DNA of 64,000 nucleotides from Sphingomonas sp. LaA6.9 (GTDB taxonomy: Bacteria; Pseudomonadota; Alphaproteobacteria; Sphingomonadales; Sphingomonadaceae), in contig NZ_JAKVIO010000011.1 in NCBI RefSeq assembly GCF_022601895.1, forward strand, positions 26,805 through 90,804, given 5' to 3'. A program made the translations under genes and the position numbers. Positions 18,185 through 31,050 of this stretch are shown piece by piece; position 1 is the stretch's first letter; every line of letters begins with the position of its first letter. The notes beneath the pieces were generated by a model, which saw only the letters and a program-made list of their open reading frames with translations, had not been told where the DNA came from and made no database searches.

Positions 18185-19693
18185 CTAGTGCTCCGCGACT
18201 GGAAGGGTGACCACGAAGCGCGCTCCCCGGCGCGAATCGGGCCGATCATGAACCGTTATTGTGCCACTATGACCCTCGACAATGGTCTTGGCTATGGCAA
18301 GGCCAAGCCCCGAATGTCGCCCGAAACCGTCGCTTTCGGGTCGATCGCTGTGAAAGCGTCGGAAGATGGCGTCGCGCATGTCGGGCGGTACGCCCGGGCC
18401 TTCATCCTCCACTGTCAGCAAAATCGCGGCGTCGTCGCGCGTCGCATCAATGCGGACGAGCCCGCCGGGCGGCGAGAAGGATACGGCGTTATCGAGAAGA
18501 TTCTCGACGACGCGCACCAGTTTGGAAGCGTCGCCGGGAACGACCGCGGTTCCTTTTCGCGGACGGGCAAAGGCGATGTGGACATCACCGTCAGTGCCCC
18601 GCTGCTCGCGTGACCTGAGCAGATGTTCGATCATCGGCCCAAGATCGACGGGTTCGAATGCAGCGCGCGACAATTGCGCGTCGAGCCTCGAAGCCTCGGC
18701 CACATCGGTGATCAGCCGGTCGAGGCGCAGCACGTCGTCGCGTACAATGTCCAGCAACTGCGCCTGGAGCGTCGGATCCTTCACCGACTGCAGGCTTTCC
18801 ACCGCCGAACGCAGAGAAGCCAGCGGGTTCTTGAGCTCGTGCGTCACATCCGCTGCAAACGCCTCGATCGCGTCGATGCGGACATTGAGAGCGTGGCTCA
18901 TGTCGGCCAGTGCTCGCGCCAGCATCCCGATCTCGTCGCGCCGCTCGGGCAGCCGCGGCACTTCGACATCACGCGCACGGCCGAGGCGAACGCGCACTGC
19001 AGCGCGTGCGAGGCGGCGCAGCGGTCGGACGATGGTACGGGCAAGGAACAATGAAAAGAGGATCGACACCAGGCTGACCGCCGCGATCACGAGACCGAGC
19101 CGGAACCGCTCGGCGCGGACGATCCGGGTGATGTCGCGCGTATTCTCGGTCAGGAGGAGCGCGCCGCGGTCCCCGGAGAGCGTGATTGCCGCAGACAGCA
19201 TTGGCGTACGGTCGGGGGCATAGCGCACTCGCGTGACCGTCCGACGCTCAGCGCGGGCTGCGACGATTTCGGGCCATGCGGCCGCATTGTCGGTGCTGGG
19301 CTCGACGAAGCGTCCGAGCCGGTCGGCCCAGACAATCCGGTCGATGACGCGATCGAGAAAACGCGCGACATGGCGTTGCCATGCTTCGCTCGCGGGATCG
19401 CGCAGCTCGTAATTGGGCGGGCCAAGTTGCCAGCTGTCCGCAATCCGCACGCCGTCGCGATCGTAGAGGCGCAGGCGACCGTCGCTTTCCTGCGCGAACG
19501 CCAGGATCAGCGCGTCACGCGACGCAGGTCCCGCGATCGCTGTCGCCTTGGCCATCAGCTCGATTTCACGCGCCGCTTGCGCACTGCGTTCGTCGACCAG
19601 GCGCGAGCGATAGCTGTCCAGATAGAAGAAGCCGCCCGCCAGGAGCGCGAGCGCAAAGATGTTGACCGCAAGGATGCGGGGCGTGAGCGACAA
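18185..19693 (-). CDS. chvG: ChvG-type sensor histidine kinase
   Basis: This membrane sensor kinase of about 500 residues pairs with ChvI. It has an N-terminal membrane helix (ILAVNIFALALLAGGFFYL), a periplasmic sensor domain of about 190 residues, a second helix (LGLVIAAVSLVSILFSLFLA), HAMP, an H-box with DVTHELKNPLASLRSAV (His codon near 18840), and the ATPase domain with NLLDNAVSF and DEGPGV. The start is uncertain. The only allowed start downstream of chvI is TTG at 19693, but the family segment RWSGRLSL lies just upstream of it. In-frame ATGs at 19852 and 19876 would overlap chvI by about 125-150 bases. The true start should lie between 19693 and 19852. Confidence 0.88.
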   Translation of the reverse strand: MSLTPRILAVNIFALALLAGGFFYLDSYRSRLVDERSAQAAREIELMAKATAIAGPASRDALILAFAQESDGRLRLYDRDGVRIADSWQLGPPNYELRDPASEAWQRHVARFLDRVIDRIVWADRLGRFVEPSTDNAAAWPEIVAARAERRTVTRVRYAPDRTPMLSAAITLSGDRGALLLTENTRDITRIVRAERFRLGLVIAAVSLVSILFSLFLARTIVRPLRRLARAAVRVRLGRARDVEVPRLPERRDEIGMLARALADMSHALNVRIDAIEAFAADVTHELKNPLASLRSAVESLQSVKDPTLQAQLLDIVRDDVLRLDRLITDVAEASRLDAQLSRAAFEPVDLGPMIEHLLRSREQRGTDGDVHIAFARPRKGTAVVPGDASKLVRVVENLLDNAVSFSPPGGLVRIDATRDDAAILLTVEDEGPGVPPDMRDAIFRRFHSDRPESDGFGRHSGLGLAIAKTIVEGHSGTITVHDRPDSRRGARFVVTLPVAEH

Positions 19694-19727
19694 TCGCCCC
19701 GACCAGCGGAGCGAAAGATCGCTTTCG

Positions 19728-20432
19728 TCACTCTTCGGTGAAACGGTAGCCTCGGCCGTAAAGCGTGTCGATCGCGTCGAACTGGTCGTCGACCTGTCGG
19801 AACTTGCGGCGGAGGCGCTTGATATGACTGTCGATCGTGCGGTCGTCGACATACATGTCCTCCTGATAGGCTGCATCCATGAGCTGGTCGCGCGTCTTGA
19901 CCACGCCCGGGCGGCGGGCAAGCGATTCGAGGATCAGGAATTCGGTCACGGTCAGCGTCACTTCCTGGCCGCCCCAACTCACCCGGTGGCGCGCAGGATC
20001 CATCTCCAGGCGCCCGCGGACCAGTAGTTCGACCTCTTCCTCCTCGGTGCCCGCGGGCTGCGCCGCAAGTTCGGTGCGCCTCAGGATGGCACGGATACGC
20101 GCGATCAGCAGCCGCTGCGAGAAGGGCTTCGAGATATAGTCGTCGGCGCCCATCGCGAGCCCCAGCGCCTCGTCGAGCTCGTCGTCCTTGGACGTGAGGA
20201 AAATGACGGGGAGGTTGCTCTTCTCGCGCAGCCGACGCAGTAGCTCGAGTCCGTCCATGCGCGGCATCTTGATGTCGAACACTGCGAGATCGGGCGGATT
20301 CTCCGTAAGCGCCTTCAGCGCATTCTCGCCATCGGTGTAGAGCCGCGTCACGAAGCCTTCGGCCTGGAGCGCGATCGACACCGACGTCAATATGTTACGG
20401 TCATCGTCGACGAGCGCGATGGTTGCGGACAT
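19728..20432 (-). CDS. chvI: ChvI-type response regulator
   Basis: The 234-residue OmpR/PhoB-family regulator has the phosphoacceptor Asp53 ([10 protein letters not shown]), the Lys of ISKPFS, and a C-terminal winged helix with [17 protein letters not shown] and [15 protein letters not shown]. In rhizobia ChvI responds to acid and envelope signals and controls exopolysaccharide and central carbon genes, including pckA. Here pckA is the divergent neighbour, 179 bases away, which supports the same link. It is the first gene of the chvI-chvG-hprK-rapZ-EIIA-ptsH unit. Confidence 0.93.
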   Translation of the reverse strand: MSATIALVDDDRNILTSVSIALQAEGFVTRLYTDGENALKALTENPPDLAVFDIKMPRMDGLELLRRLREKSNLPVIFLTSKDDELDEALGLAMGADDYISKPFSQRLLIARIRAILRRTELAAQPAGTEEEEVELLVRGRLEMDPARHRVSWGGQEVTLTVTEFLILESLARRPGVVKTRDQLMDAAYQEDMYVDDRTIDSHIKRLRRKFRQVDDQFDAIDTLYGRGYRFTEE

Positions 20433-20510
20433 GGACTGTGCTGCTCCCTTTGACCCCCTGCCGCTCTAAAACAACATATGAGCCGGGGCAAATCCCCCTG
20501 ATAGCGTTGT

Positions 20511-20523
20511 CTTGTTGCACAAG
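20511..20523. promoter_or_regulatory. Small palindrome in the chvI-pckA divergent region
   Basis: The 13-base sequence CTTGTTGCACAAG has perfectly complementary 5-base arms around a 3-base centre. It lies in the 179-base region between divergent chvI and pckA, about 90 bases from each start. Its position suits an operator for either gene, but a palindrome this short can arise by chance and no regulator is assigned. Confidence 0.3.
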
Positions 20524-20611
20524 GGACATGCTTCGATATGCGCCGGAATGAAGTTCAAGGCGCGCGCACACGGCGTTGCGTCACACCAGTCGGGTATTCA
20601 GGAGATACAAG

Positions 20612-22216
<1,605 letters not shown>

Positions 22217-22232
22217 GAGTACGGAGAGGGGA

Positions 22233-22271
22233 ATTTCCGGGCTCTCAGCAAAGAAATGAGAGCCCGGAAAT
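22233..22271 (+). terminator. Perfect 15-bp hairpin after pckA, covering the next start codon
   Basis: Arms at 22233-22247 (atttccgggctctca) and 22257-22271 are exact inverted complements around a 9-base A-rich loop. It follows the pckA stop by 16 bases, the expected place for an intrinsic terminator, but no T-run follows. The downstream arm contains the GAGAG element and the ATG at 22270 of the next gene, so in the RNA the stem would hide that gene's ribosome site. It could be a terminator, a translational switch, or both. Confidence 0.6.
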
Positions 22272-22743
22272 GACTGAATACACGCCAAGACTGTTCGAGA
22301 ACGACGACGCCATCCGCCATATCGGCGAGGGGCTGTTGGCCTGCACGCTGGCGCGCGCCGAATGGACGCACGAGGCGCATCTCGCGGCTTGCACCTGGCT
22401 GGTGCGCGAGCGCCCCGATATTCATGCCGAGAGCGCGCTGCCCGTGATCATCGCACGCTTCAACGAAAGCGTTGGCGGCGTGAATGACGATCATAACGGT
22501 TATCATGAGACGATCACGCAGTGCTTCGTGCGCGGCGTTCGGCTGCACCTCGAAGCGCATCCGGTCGAGGCGTCGCTCGTCGACCTGGTCAATGCGCTGC
22601 TGCTCTCGGAGAAGGGCGCGCGCGACTGGCCGTTGCGCTTCTACAGCCGCGAAAGGCTGTTCTCGGTCGCTGCGCGGAGAGGGTTTGTCGAGCCCGATCT
22701 CAGTCCGCTGCCGTGCCTCCGACGATCATCCGCCCCAGCATGA
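22270..22743 (+). CDS. Conserved hypothetical protein
   Basis: The product is a 157-residue soluble protein with no signal peptide or membrane helix. Conserved-looking blocks are AEWTHEAHLAACTWLV (residues about 32-47) and GYHETITQCFVRGV (about 76-89); the His residues in EAH and YHET could bind a metal, but this is not shown. I recognise the pattern as a recurrent uncharacterised family and assign no function. The ATG at 22270 is the first plausible start and lies inside the downstream arm of the pckA hairpin. The 3' end overlaps the convergent gene at 22700 by 44 bases. Confidence 0.7.
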   Translation: MTEYTPRLFENDDAIRHIGEGLLACTLARAEWTHEAHLAACTWLVRERPDIHAESALPVIIARFNESVGGVNDDHNGYHETITQCFVRGVRLHLEAHPVEASLVDLVNALLLSEKGARDWPLRFYSRERLFSVAARRGFVEPDLSPLPCLRRSSAPA

Positions 22744-23038
22744 CTTCATGATGCTCCACATGTTCAGGGCGTTCGAGAAGAAAGCGGTCGTCCTCTGGGT
22801 AATAGCGTGCGCGGCTGATGTCCTCGCCCGCAAAGCCCCTGATGGCCTCCAGCGATATCCACCAGCTGAGCGTCGTGACTTCGCTCGTGCCGTCGCCGAG
22901 GTCGCGCATCAGCATCTGGAATCCCAGATTGCCGTGCGTGTTGCGGTAATCGGCGCCGCCGGTGCCTTCGATGTAATGGACATAGGCATCGCGATCGGCG
23001 GTTCGAATCCGGCCGGTCCAGCGACGCAGAATGATCAC
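22700..23038 (-). CDS. ABM-fold (antibiotic biosynthesis monooxygenase-like) protein
   Basis: The 112-residue protein has the ferredoxin-like ABM pattern: an N-terminal strand MIILRRWTGRIR, a helix with ADRDAYVHYIEGTGG, then TTLSWWISLEAIRGFAGED and a late RYYPEDDRFLLERPEHVEHHEV. Proteins of this fold include small cofactor-free monooxygenases and heme-degrading enzymes, but many have no known activity. The start is GTG at 23038, overlapping the nfeD stop (GTGA). Its 3' end overlaps the oppositely oriented 22270-22743 gene by 44 bases. Confidence 0.75.
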   Translation of the reverse strand: MIILRRWTGRIRTADRDAYVHYIEGTGGADYRNTHGNLGFQMLMRDLGDGTSEVTTLSWWISLEAIRGFAGEDISRARYYPEDDRFLLERPEHVEHHEVMLGRMIVGGTAAD

Positions 23039-23481
23039 GGCAGCGGTTCCACGGTCAGCCGGCCATTGGCGGCGCCCGTGACGCGCAGCCTCGTGCCGAC
23101 GGCAGCATCGGCGCCGATCGCGGTCCAGACGCCGTCGGCGACGCGTACGCGCCCGGTGCCGCCGTCGATGGCCTCAACCACGGTGACGATTTCACCAATC
23201 AGCCGGGCCGTGCGGTCATTGAGCAACGGATCGCTCGTCTCGATCGGATTGAGTGCGAACCAGCGCCGCCCTGCATAGACCGCGGCGATCGCCAGCGTCG
23301 CGAAAACCGCGAACTGTGCGGGTTCGCCGATGCCCGTGAGCAGCGTGATCACGCCGGTCAGCAGCGCGGCAAGGCCGATCCAGATCAGGAAGAAGCCGGG
23401 CAGCAGGATCTCTGCCGTGCCCAGGATCGCGGCCAGGATCATCCAGATCCAGTGCGCTTCGAGCGGAAGCACGTCCAGCAT
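23035..23481 (-). CDS. NfeD-like membrane protein (short form)
   Basis: The 148-residue protein has two or three membrane helices in its first 70 residues (WIWMILAAILGTAEILL, IWIGLAALLTGVITLL, FAVFATLAIAAVYAG) and a C-terminal OB-fold of about 65 residues (DRTARLIGEIVTVVEAIDG, VRVADGVWTAIGADAAVGT). This is the short NfeD type that pairs with SPFH proteins. It lies 12 bases downstream of the SPFH gene, and the pair probably forms a membrane microdomain complex. Confidence 0.88.
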   Translation of the reverse strand: MLDVLPLEAHWIWMILAAILGTAEILLPGFFLIWIGLAALLTGVITLLTGIGEPAQFAVFATLAIAAVYAGRRWFALNPIETSDPLLNDRTARLIGEIVTVVEAIDGGTGRVRVADGVWTAIGADAAVGTRLRVTGAANGRLTVEPLP

Positions 23482-23493
23482 CGCGTCCTCCTG

Positions 23494-24459
23494 TCAGGCC
23501 TGTTCGAAGGGGCCGGGGCGACGCGAACGGGCGGGCGGCGGGGTGCCGCCGTCATTTCCGCCCAGCGCTTCCTTGGCCAGTTCCCCGATTCCGCCGAGCG
23601 TGCCGATGAGCTGCGTCGCCTCCACCGGGAACAGGATCGTTTTGGCGTTGGGCGAAGTCGCGAACTGGCCGATCGCATCGACATATTTCTGCGCGACGAA
23701 ATAGTTGATCGCTTGCGCGCTGCCCTTTTCGATCGCTTCGGACACCATCTGCGTCGCCTTGGCCTCTGCCTCTGCCGAGCGTTCACGCGCCTCTGCGTCT
23801 CGGAACGCTGCCTCGCGACGTCCCTCTGCCTCCAGGATCTGCGACTGCTTTTGCCCTTCGGCGCGCAGGATTTCAGACGCCCGGCTGCCCTCGGCCTCAA
23901 GGATCACTGCGCGCTTCTCGCGCTCGGCCTTCATCTGGCGGCCCATGGCGTTCACGATATCGGCCGGCGGGCGGATATCCTTCACCTCGACGCGCGTGAT
24001 CTTGACGCCCCAGCTCGTCGTCGCGTGATCGACCACCGAGAGCAGCCGCGCGTTGATCTCGTCGCGCTTCGACAGCGTCTCGTCGAGGTCCATCGATCCC
24101 ATCACGGTACGCAGGTTGGTCGTGGTGAGTTGCAGGATCGCGACATAAAGTTCGTAGACTTCATAGGCGGCCTTCGCCGGGTCGAGCACCTGGAAGAACA
24201 CGACGCCGTCGACCGCGACCATCGCATTGTCCTTGGTGATGATTTCCTGGCCGGGGATATCCAGCACCTGCTCCATCATGTTGATCTTGCGTCCGACGCG
24301 ATCGACGAAGGGCACGATCAGGTTGAAGCCGGGTGCGGCGGTATGGGTAAAGCGCCCGAAGCGCTCGATCGTGTAGATGTAACCCTGGCGCACCACGGTA
24401 ACGCCCGCGAAGACGAAGGCGATCGCAAGCACCGCGACAATGATGAAGAACAGGCTCAT
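23494..24459 (-). CDS. SPFH domain protein, QmcA/stomatin family
   Basis: The 321-residue protein has one N-terminal membrane helix (LFFIIVAVLAIAFVFAGVTVV), the SPFH domain (about 25-190) with PGFNLIVPFVDRV and TTTNLRTVMGSMDLDETL, and a coiled coil rich in Ala and Glu (about 185-250; AEGRREAAFRDAEAR). It ends in a Pro/Arg-rich tail. Such proteins oligomerise into rings at the membrane and modulate proteases or membrane order. It is upstream of nfeD in a two- or three-gene unit, divergent from the M28 peptidase. Confidence 0.92.
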   Translation of the reverse strand: MSLFFIIVAVLAIAFVFAGVTVVRQGYIYTIERFGRFTHTAAPGFNLIVPFVDRVGRKINMMEQVLDIPGQEIITKDNAMVAVDGVVFFQVLDPAKAAYEVYELYVAILQLTTTNLRTVMGSMDLDETLSKRDEINARLLSVVDHATTSWGVKITRVEVKDIRPPADIVNAMGRQMKAEREKRAVILEAEGSRASEILRAEGQKQSQILEAEGRREAAFRDAEARERSAEAEAKATQMVSEAIEKGSAQAINYFVAQKYVDAIGQFATSPNAKTILFPVEATQLIGTLGGIGELAKEALGGNDGGTPPPARSRRPGPFEQA

Positions 24460-24568
24460 TCAATCCCCCCGGACATGACGCTGCGGATACTGCCTTGAGA
24501 TCACGCGCACGCCAAGCAGAATTGGGGAGGGGGTTGCGGGCGTCGAAATTCGCTGCCAATGGCCTGCG

Positions 24569-27548
<2,980 letters not shown>

Positions 27549-27557
27549 GGCCACGCG

Positions 27558-28736
27558 ATGACACCCCAGGCGCGGGTCCAGGCCGCCATCGAGCTGCTCG
27601 ACGAGATCATCGTCGCGGCGCGCGAGGGCGGCGCGGCGGCTGACACGATCATCGCGCGCTATTTCAAGACCCGACGCTATGCAGGGTCGAAAGACCGGCG
27701 CGCGGTGCGCGATCATGTCTATGCCGCGATCCGTCGCAGCGGCGATCGTCCGACCTCGGGCCGTGCCGCGATGATCGGGCTTGCGCGCGACGATACCGAA
27801 CTCGTGGGGCTGTTCGACGGAGCCCCGCACGGACCAGCGCCGATCACTGCCGACGAGGCCGCGACGTCGGCGAACCCGGTGCCCTCATGGCTCGGCGCCT
27901 CAATCTCTGCGCTGGGCGACAATGAAGCCACTGCGCTTCTCGAACGCGCGCCGCTCGACCTGCGCGTCAATCGCCTCAAGGCGACGCGCGAGGCGGTCCT
28001 GGCGGAAATCCCCGAGGCGAGTGCAATGGCTCACAGCCGCGACGGAATCCGCCTTCCTGAAGGTTTCGCAGTCGAGTCGCACCCGCACTGGCTGGACGGC
28101 AGCATCGAGATTCAGGACGAAGGCAGCCAGCTCATCGCCGAAGTTTGCGGCGCCGTGCCGGGGATGACCATCGTGGATCTCTGCGCCGGGGCGGGCGGCA
28201 AGACGCTGGCGCTCGCTGCCGATATGGGCGGGGAAGGGCGCCTCATCGCGTGCGACACGGTGAAGTCGCGACTGGATCGCTTGCCGCCACGCGCCGCGCG
28301 CGCTGGCGCGACCGGGATCGAACTTCGCCTGCTCGACGGCGGTCGCGAACAGGAGAAGCTCGCGGATCTGGCGGGGCAGGCCGATATCGTGCTCGTCGAT
28401 GCGCCGTGTTCGGGCACCGGTACGTGGCGACGGAACCCGGAGGCGCGCTGGCGGTTAACGTCGGAGCGATTGACCGCGCTCAATGCGCTTCAGGCGCGGA
28501 TCATCGACCTTGCAGTGCCCCTTCTGCGTCCGGGAGGTGTGCTGGTCTACGCCGTCTGCTCGGTGCTCGACAGCGAAGGCAAGGATCAGGTGGCGGCGTT
28601 GCTCAAACGGCATTCATCCTTGACGCCCGAAAGAGCTTTGCCCCATGTTGGGCGTATATGGGGAGACGGAACACTGCTCACCCCGGCCAGGGATCAGACC
28701 GACGGATTTTTCGTCGCGAGGATCAGGCGGCCGTGA
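27558..28736 (+). CDS. RsmB/NOP-family RNA (cytosine-5) methyltransferase
   Basis: The 392-residue protein methylates cytosine in RNA, probably 16S rRNA. It has an N-terminal helical NusB-like part (about 1-150) and a Rossmann methyltransferase domain. SAM-binding motif I is VDLCAGAGGKTLALAADMGG, motif IV is VDAPCSGTGTWRRNPEARW, and the nucleophile Cys is in YAVCSVLDSEG, giving the two-cysteine arrangement of the family. It lies 9 bases after guaB and probably shares its transcript. The exact base modified cannot be told from sequence. Confidence 0.9.
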   Translation: MTPQARVQAAIELLDEIIVAAREGGAAADTIIARYFKTRRYAGSKDRRAVRDHVYAAIRRSGDRPTSGRAAMIGLARDDTELVGLFDGAPHGPAPITADEAATSANPVPSWLGASISALGDNEATALLERAPLDLRVNRLKATREAVLAEIPEASAMAHSRDGIRLPEGFAVESHPHWLDGSIEIQDEGSQLIAEVCGAVPGMTIVDLCAGAGGKTLALAADMGGEGRLIACDTVKSRLDRLPPRAARAGATGIELRLLDGGREQEKLADLAGQADIVLVDAPCSGTGTWRRNPEARWRLTSERLTALNALQARIIDLAVPLLRPGGVLVYAVCSVLDSEGKDQVAALLKRHSSLTPERALPHVGRIWGDGTLLTPARDQTDGFFVARIRRP

Positions 28737-28771
28737 CAGCCCCCACCCGTTCTCCCGCCTTGGAGATGATT

Positions 28772-29284
28772 ATGCGTTATACGCCTGTGACATGCGCGCT
28801 CGCGCTGACCCTCGCCTGTTTTTCCAGCGGGGTTAATGGCCAGAAACCCGATGCCGAAATCGATCAGCGCTCGATCGAGCTGGTCCAGAAAGGCGAGGCG
28901 CTGGCCGCCACGGGCGACTATCAGGGCGCGAATGACGCGATCGAGAGCGCGCTGGTGCTCGATCCTCGCAATCGCGCCGCTTATGTCGCGCTCGCCAAGG
29001 TCGCGCAGAAGCAGGAACTCAACGGAAAGGCGATCCGCTTCTACCGCGAGGCTTTGAAGATCGAGCCCAATGACGTCAATGCGCTCGCAGGACAGGGCGA
29101 AGCCCTCGTCGCCAAGGGCGCGGTCGAGAAGGCCAAGGAAAACCTTGCCCGCATCGAAAAGCTCTGCGTTTCGCGCTGCGCCGAACAGATCGCGCTCTCC
29201 GCGACGATCGCGCGCGGGCCTGCGCCGCAGGTCCTTACCGCGAAAACGACAGCGCCGCAGCCCGGGGCCGCAAAGGCCGAGTAA
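28772..29284 (+). CDS. Secreted TPR protein
   Basis: The 170-residue protein has a signal peptide (MRYTPVTCALALTLACFSSGVNG) and two to three TPR repeats (about 38-110: AATGDYQGANDAIESALVLD, YVALAKVAQKQELNGKAIRF and ALAGQGEALVAKGAVEKAK). A Cys pair (CVSRC) follows the repeats and may form a disulfide. The ATG at 28772 is preferred over 28766 because TTGGAG lies 6 bases upstream. It is 35 bases downstream of the methyltransferase gene. It probably acts as a periplasmic scaffold; the partner is unknown. Confidence 0.8.
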   Translation: MRYTPVTCALALTLACFSSGVNGQKPDAEIDQRSIELVQKGEALAATGDYQGANDAIESALVLDPRNRAAYVALAKVAQKQELNGKAIRFYREALKIEPNDVNALAGQGEALVAKGAVEKAKENLARIEKLCVSRCAEQIALSATIARGPAPQVLTAKTTAPQPGAAKAE

Positions 29285-29292
29285 ATGCCCGG

Positions 29293-30522
29293 TCAGCTCC
29301 GGTAATCGGCGTTGATCGCGATATAGCCATGCGTCAGGTCGCACGTCCAAACGGTCGCGCGGCCTGATCCCAGCCCCAGATCGACGCCAATCTCGATCTC
29401 CTTGCCCTTCAGATGCGCCGCGACGGGTGCCTCGTCATAACCTTCGAGCGCAAGCCCGCCCTGGGCGACCTGCGTTGCACCGAAGCGGATGGCGAGCTGG
29501 TCGCGCTCGGCGGGCTCTCCCGCCTTGCCTACTGCCATGACGACGCGCCCCCAATTGGCGTCCTCACCCGCGATCGCGGTCTTCACCAGCGGGGAATTAG
29601 CCACCGACAGCGCGATCCGGTGCGCGCTGTCGTCGGAGACGGCTCCCTCGACCTGGATCTCGATGAATTTCGTCGCTCCCTCGCCATCGCGCACGACAAG
29701 GTGTGCGAGCTGGAGGCACATGTCGCTGAGCGCTGCCTGAAACGCGTCTGCGCCCGCATCGTCGGGGGAGGTGAGGGGCGTGTTGCCCGCCTTGCCCGTC
29801 GCGAAGGCGAGCACCGTGTCGCTCGTCGAGGTGTCGCTGTCGACCGTGATGCACGAAAAGCTGGTCCGGTTTGCGGCGGACAGCATCTTTTGCAACAGGA
29901 CCGAATCGATCGCCGCATCGGTGAAGATGAAGCCGAGCATCGTTGCCATGTCGGGCGCGATCATCCCCGATCCCTTGACGATACCGACCAGATTGACGGT
30001 CTTGTCGCCGATCACCGCGCGCGTGAGCACGGCCTTGGGAAAGGTGTCGGTCGTCATGATCGTGGCGGCGGCCTGTTCCCAGTCGCAGGGTTCGGCATCG
30101 AATGCTGCATCAAGCCCGGCTTCGGCCTTGTCGATCGGAAGCGGCACGCCGATCACCCCCGTCGAGGCGATGAAGACGTCGGACGGCTGGCAATCGAGAT
30201 GTCCCGCCACGCGCGCCGCGATCGCCTCGACAGCCGCGCGCCCGCGATTGCCGGTAAAGGCGTTGCTGTTGCCGGCATTGACGACAAGTGCCCGCGCCGC
30301 GCCCAGCCCCATTGCTGAGCGACACCATTCGACCTCGGGCGAGGGGCATTTGCTCTGCGTCGTGACGCCCGCAACCGCGGTGCCAGCCGCCAGTTCGACA
30401 TAGGTCAGGTCGCAGCGGTCCCAGGTCTTGTATCGCGCACGCGCCACGCGCGGGATCACGCCCTGGATTGCCGGGAGATCGGGGAAGCGCTCGGGCGCAA
30501 GAGGGGAGCGGGTGGTTGTCAT
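29293..30522 (-). CDS. argJ: Bifunctional ornithine/glutamate N-acetyltransferase ArgJ
   Basis: ArgJ moves the acetyl group of N-acetylornithine to glutamate in the cyclic arginine pathway, and may also acetylate glutamate from acetyl-CoA. The 409-residue precursor is normal. It self-cleaves before Thr194 in SGMIAPDMATMLGF, giving alpha and beta chains with Thr194 as nucleophile. Other family blocks are NAGNSNAFTG, ASTGVIGVPLP and the C-terminal DLTHGYIAINADYRS. It is convergent with the TPR gene and divergent from the small gene at 30658. Confidence 0.96.
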   Translation of the reverse strand: MTTTRSPLAPERFPDLPAIQGVIPRVARARYKTWDRCDLTYVELAAGTAVAGVTTQSKCPSPEVEWCRSAMGLGAARALVVNAGNSNAFTGNRGRAAVEAIAARVAGHLDCQPSDVFIASTGVIGVPLPIDKAEAGLDAAFDAEPCDWEQAAATIMTTDTFPKAVLTRAVIGDKTVNLVGIVKGSGMIAPDMATMLGFIFTDAAIDSVLLQKMLSAANRTSFSCITVDSDTSTSDTVLAFATGKAGNTPLTSPDDAGADAFQAALSDMCLQLAHLVVRDGEGATKFIEIQVEGAVSDDSAHRIALSVANSPLVKTAIAGEDANWGRVVMAVGKAGEPAERDQLAIRFGATQVAQGGLALEGYDEAPVAAHLKGKEIEIGVDLGLGSGRATVWTCDLTHGYIAINADYRS

Positions 30523-30657
30523 GGCGCGCGGTTATCGCAATATCGCAGCTCATGCAGCAGGCAATTTGCATCGCTGCGTTGCAAATGCCGCGTTTTGATT
30601 AGACGAAGCGCAACACAGTAACTATGTCGAAGGCCATCGACGCCACAGGAACGACCT

Positions 30658-30936
30658 TTGGAACTGCTGCTTTTCCTCTCTGCGCTGCTGACCGGCCTTA
30701 CCGGAGTGATATCCGGCGAGCGCAAGGCAGAGCCTGCGCAGGTCCAGAGAAGCGCAGCCGAACTCGCCGTGAGCGTGGTGGCCGATATTTCGGTCGAGAC
30801 CGTGGCGCCGGCGCTTCATGTGGCGGTCTTGCCGTTCGAGCCGCGCGCAATGCGGGCAAATGCACAGCCTTTCGAGGCTGACTATGCCGCCGTGCTGCAG
30901 GATCCCCGCCGCGTAAACGAGCGCAGGCTGGAATAG
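30658..30936 (+). CDS. Small hypothetical membrane-anchored protein
   Basis: This would encode 92 residues from a TTG at 30658 with CAGGA about 8 bases upstream. It begins with a hydrophobic segment (MELLLFLSALLTGLTGVISG) that could be a membrane anchor or signal, followed by a polar region without recognised motif (ERKAEPAQVQRSAAELAVS). No function is assigned. Support comes from the N-terminal pattern, the Shine-Dalgarno and its place between divergent argJ and secA; no alignment could be made. A competing frame at 30624 looks like a shadow. Confidence 0.55.
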   Translation: MELLLFLSALLTGLTGVISGERKAEPAQVQRSAAELAVSVVADISVETVAPALHVAVLPFEPRAMRANAQPFEADYAAVLQDPRRVNERRLE

Positions 30937-31050
30937 ATCGCTTATCTGCGTCGCGCCGTGGCGCGCCGTTCCATAGCAACGCTTATAATCATGCGGCCCG
31001 CCGACATTGGTCGACGCGCCCGCTCCCAGATCGAAAAGACAGGAAAACCC

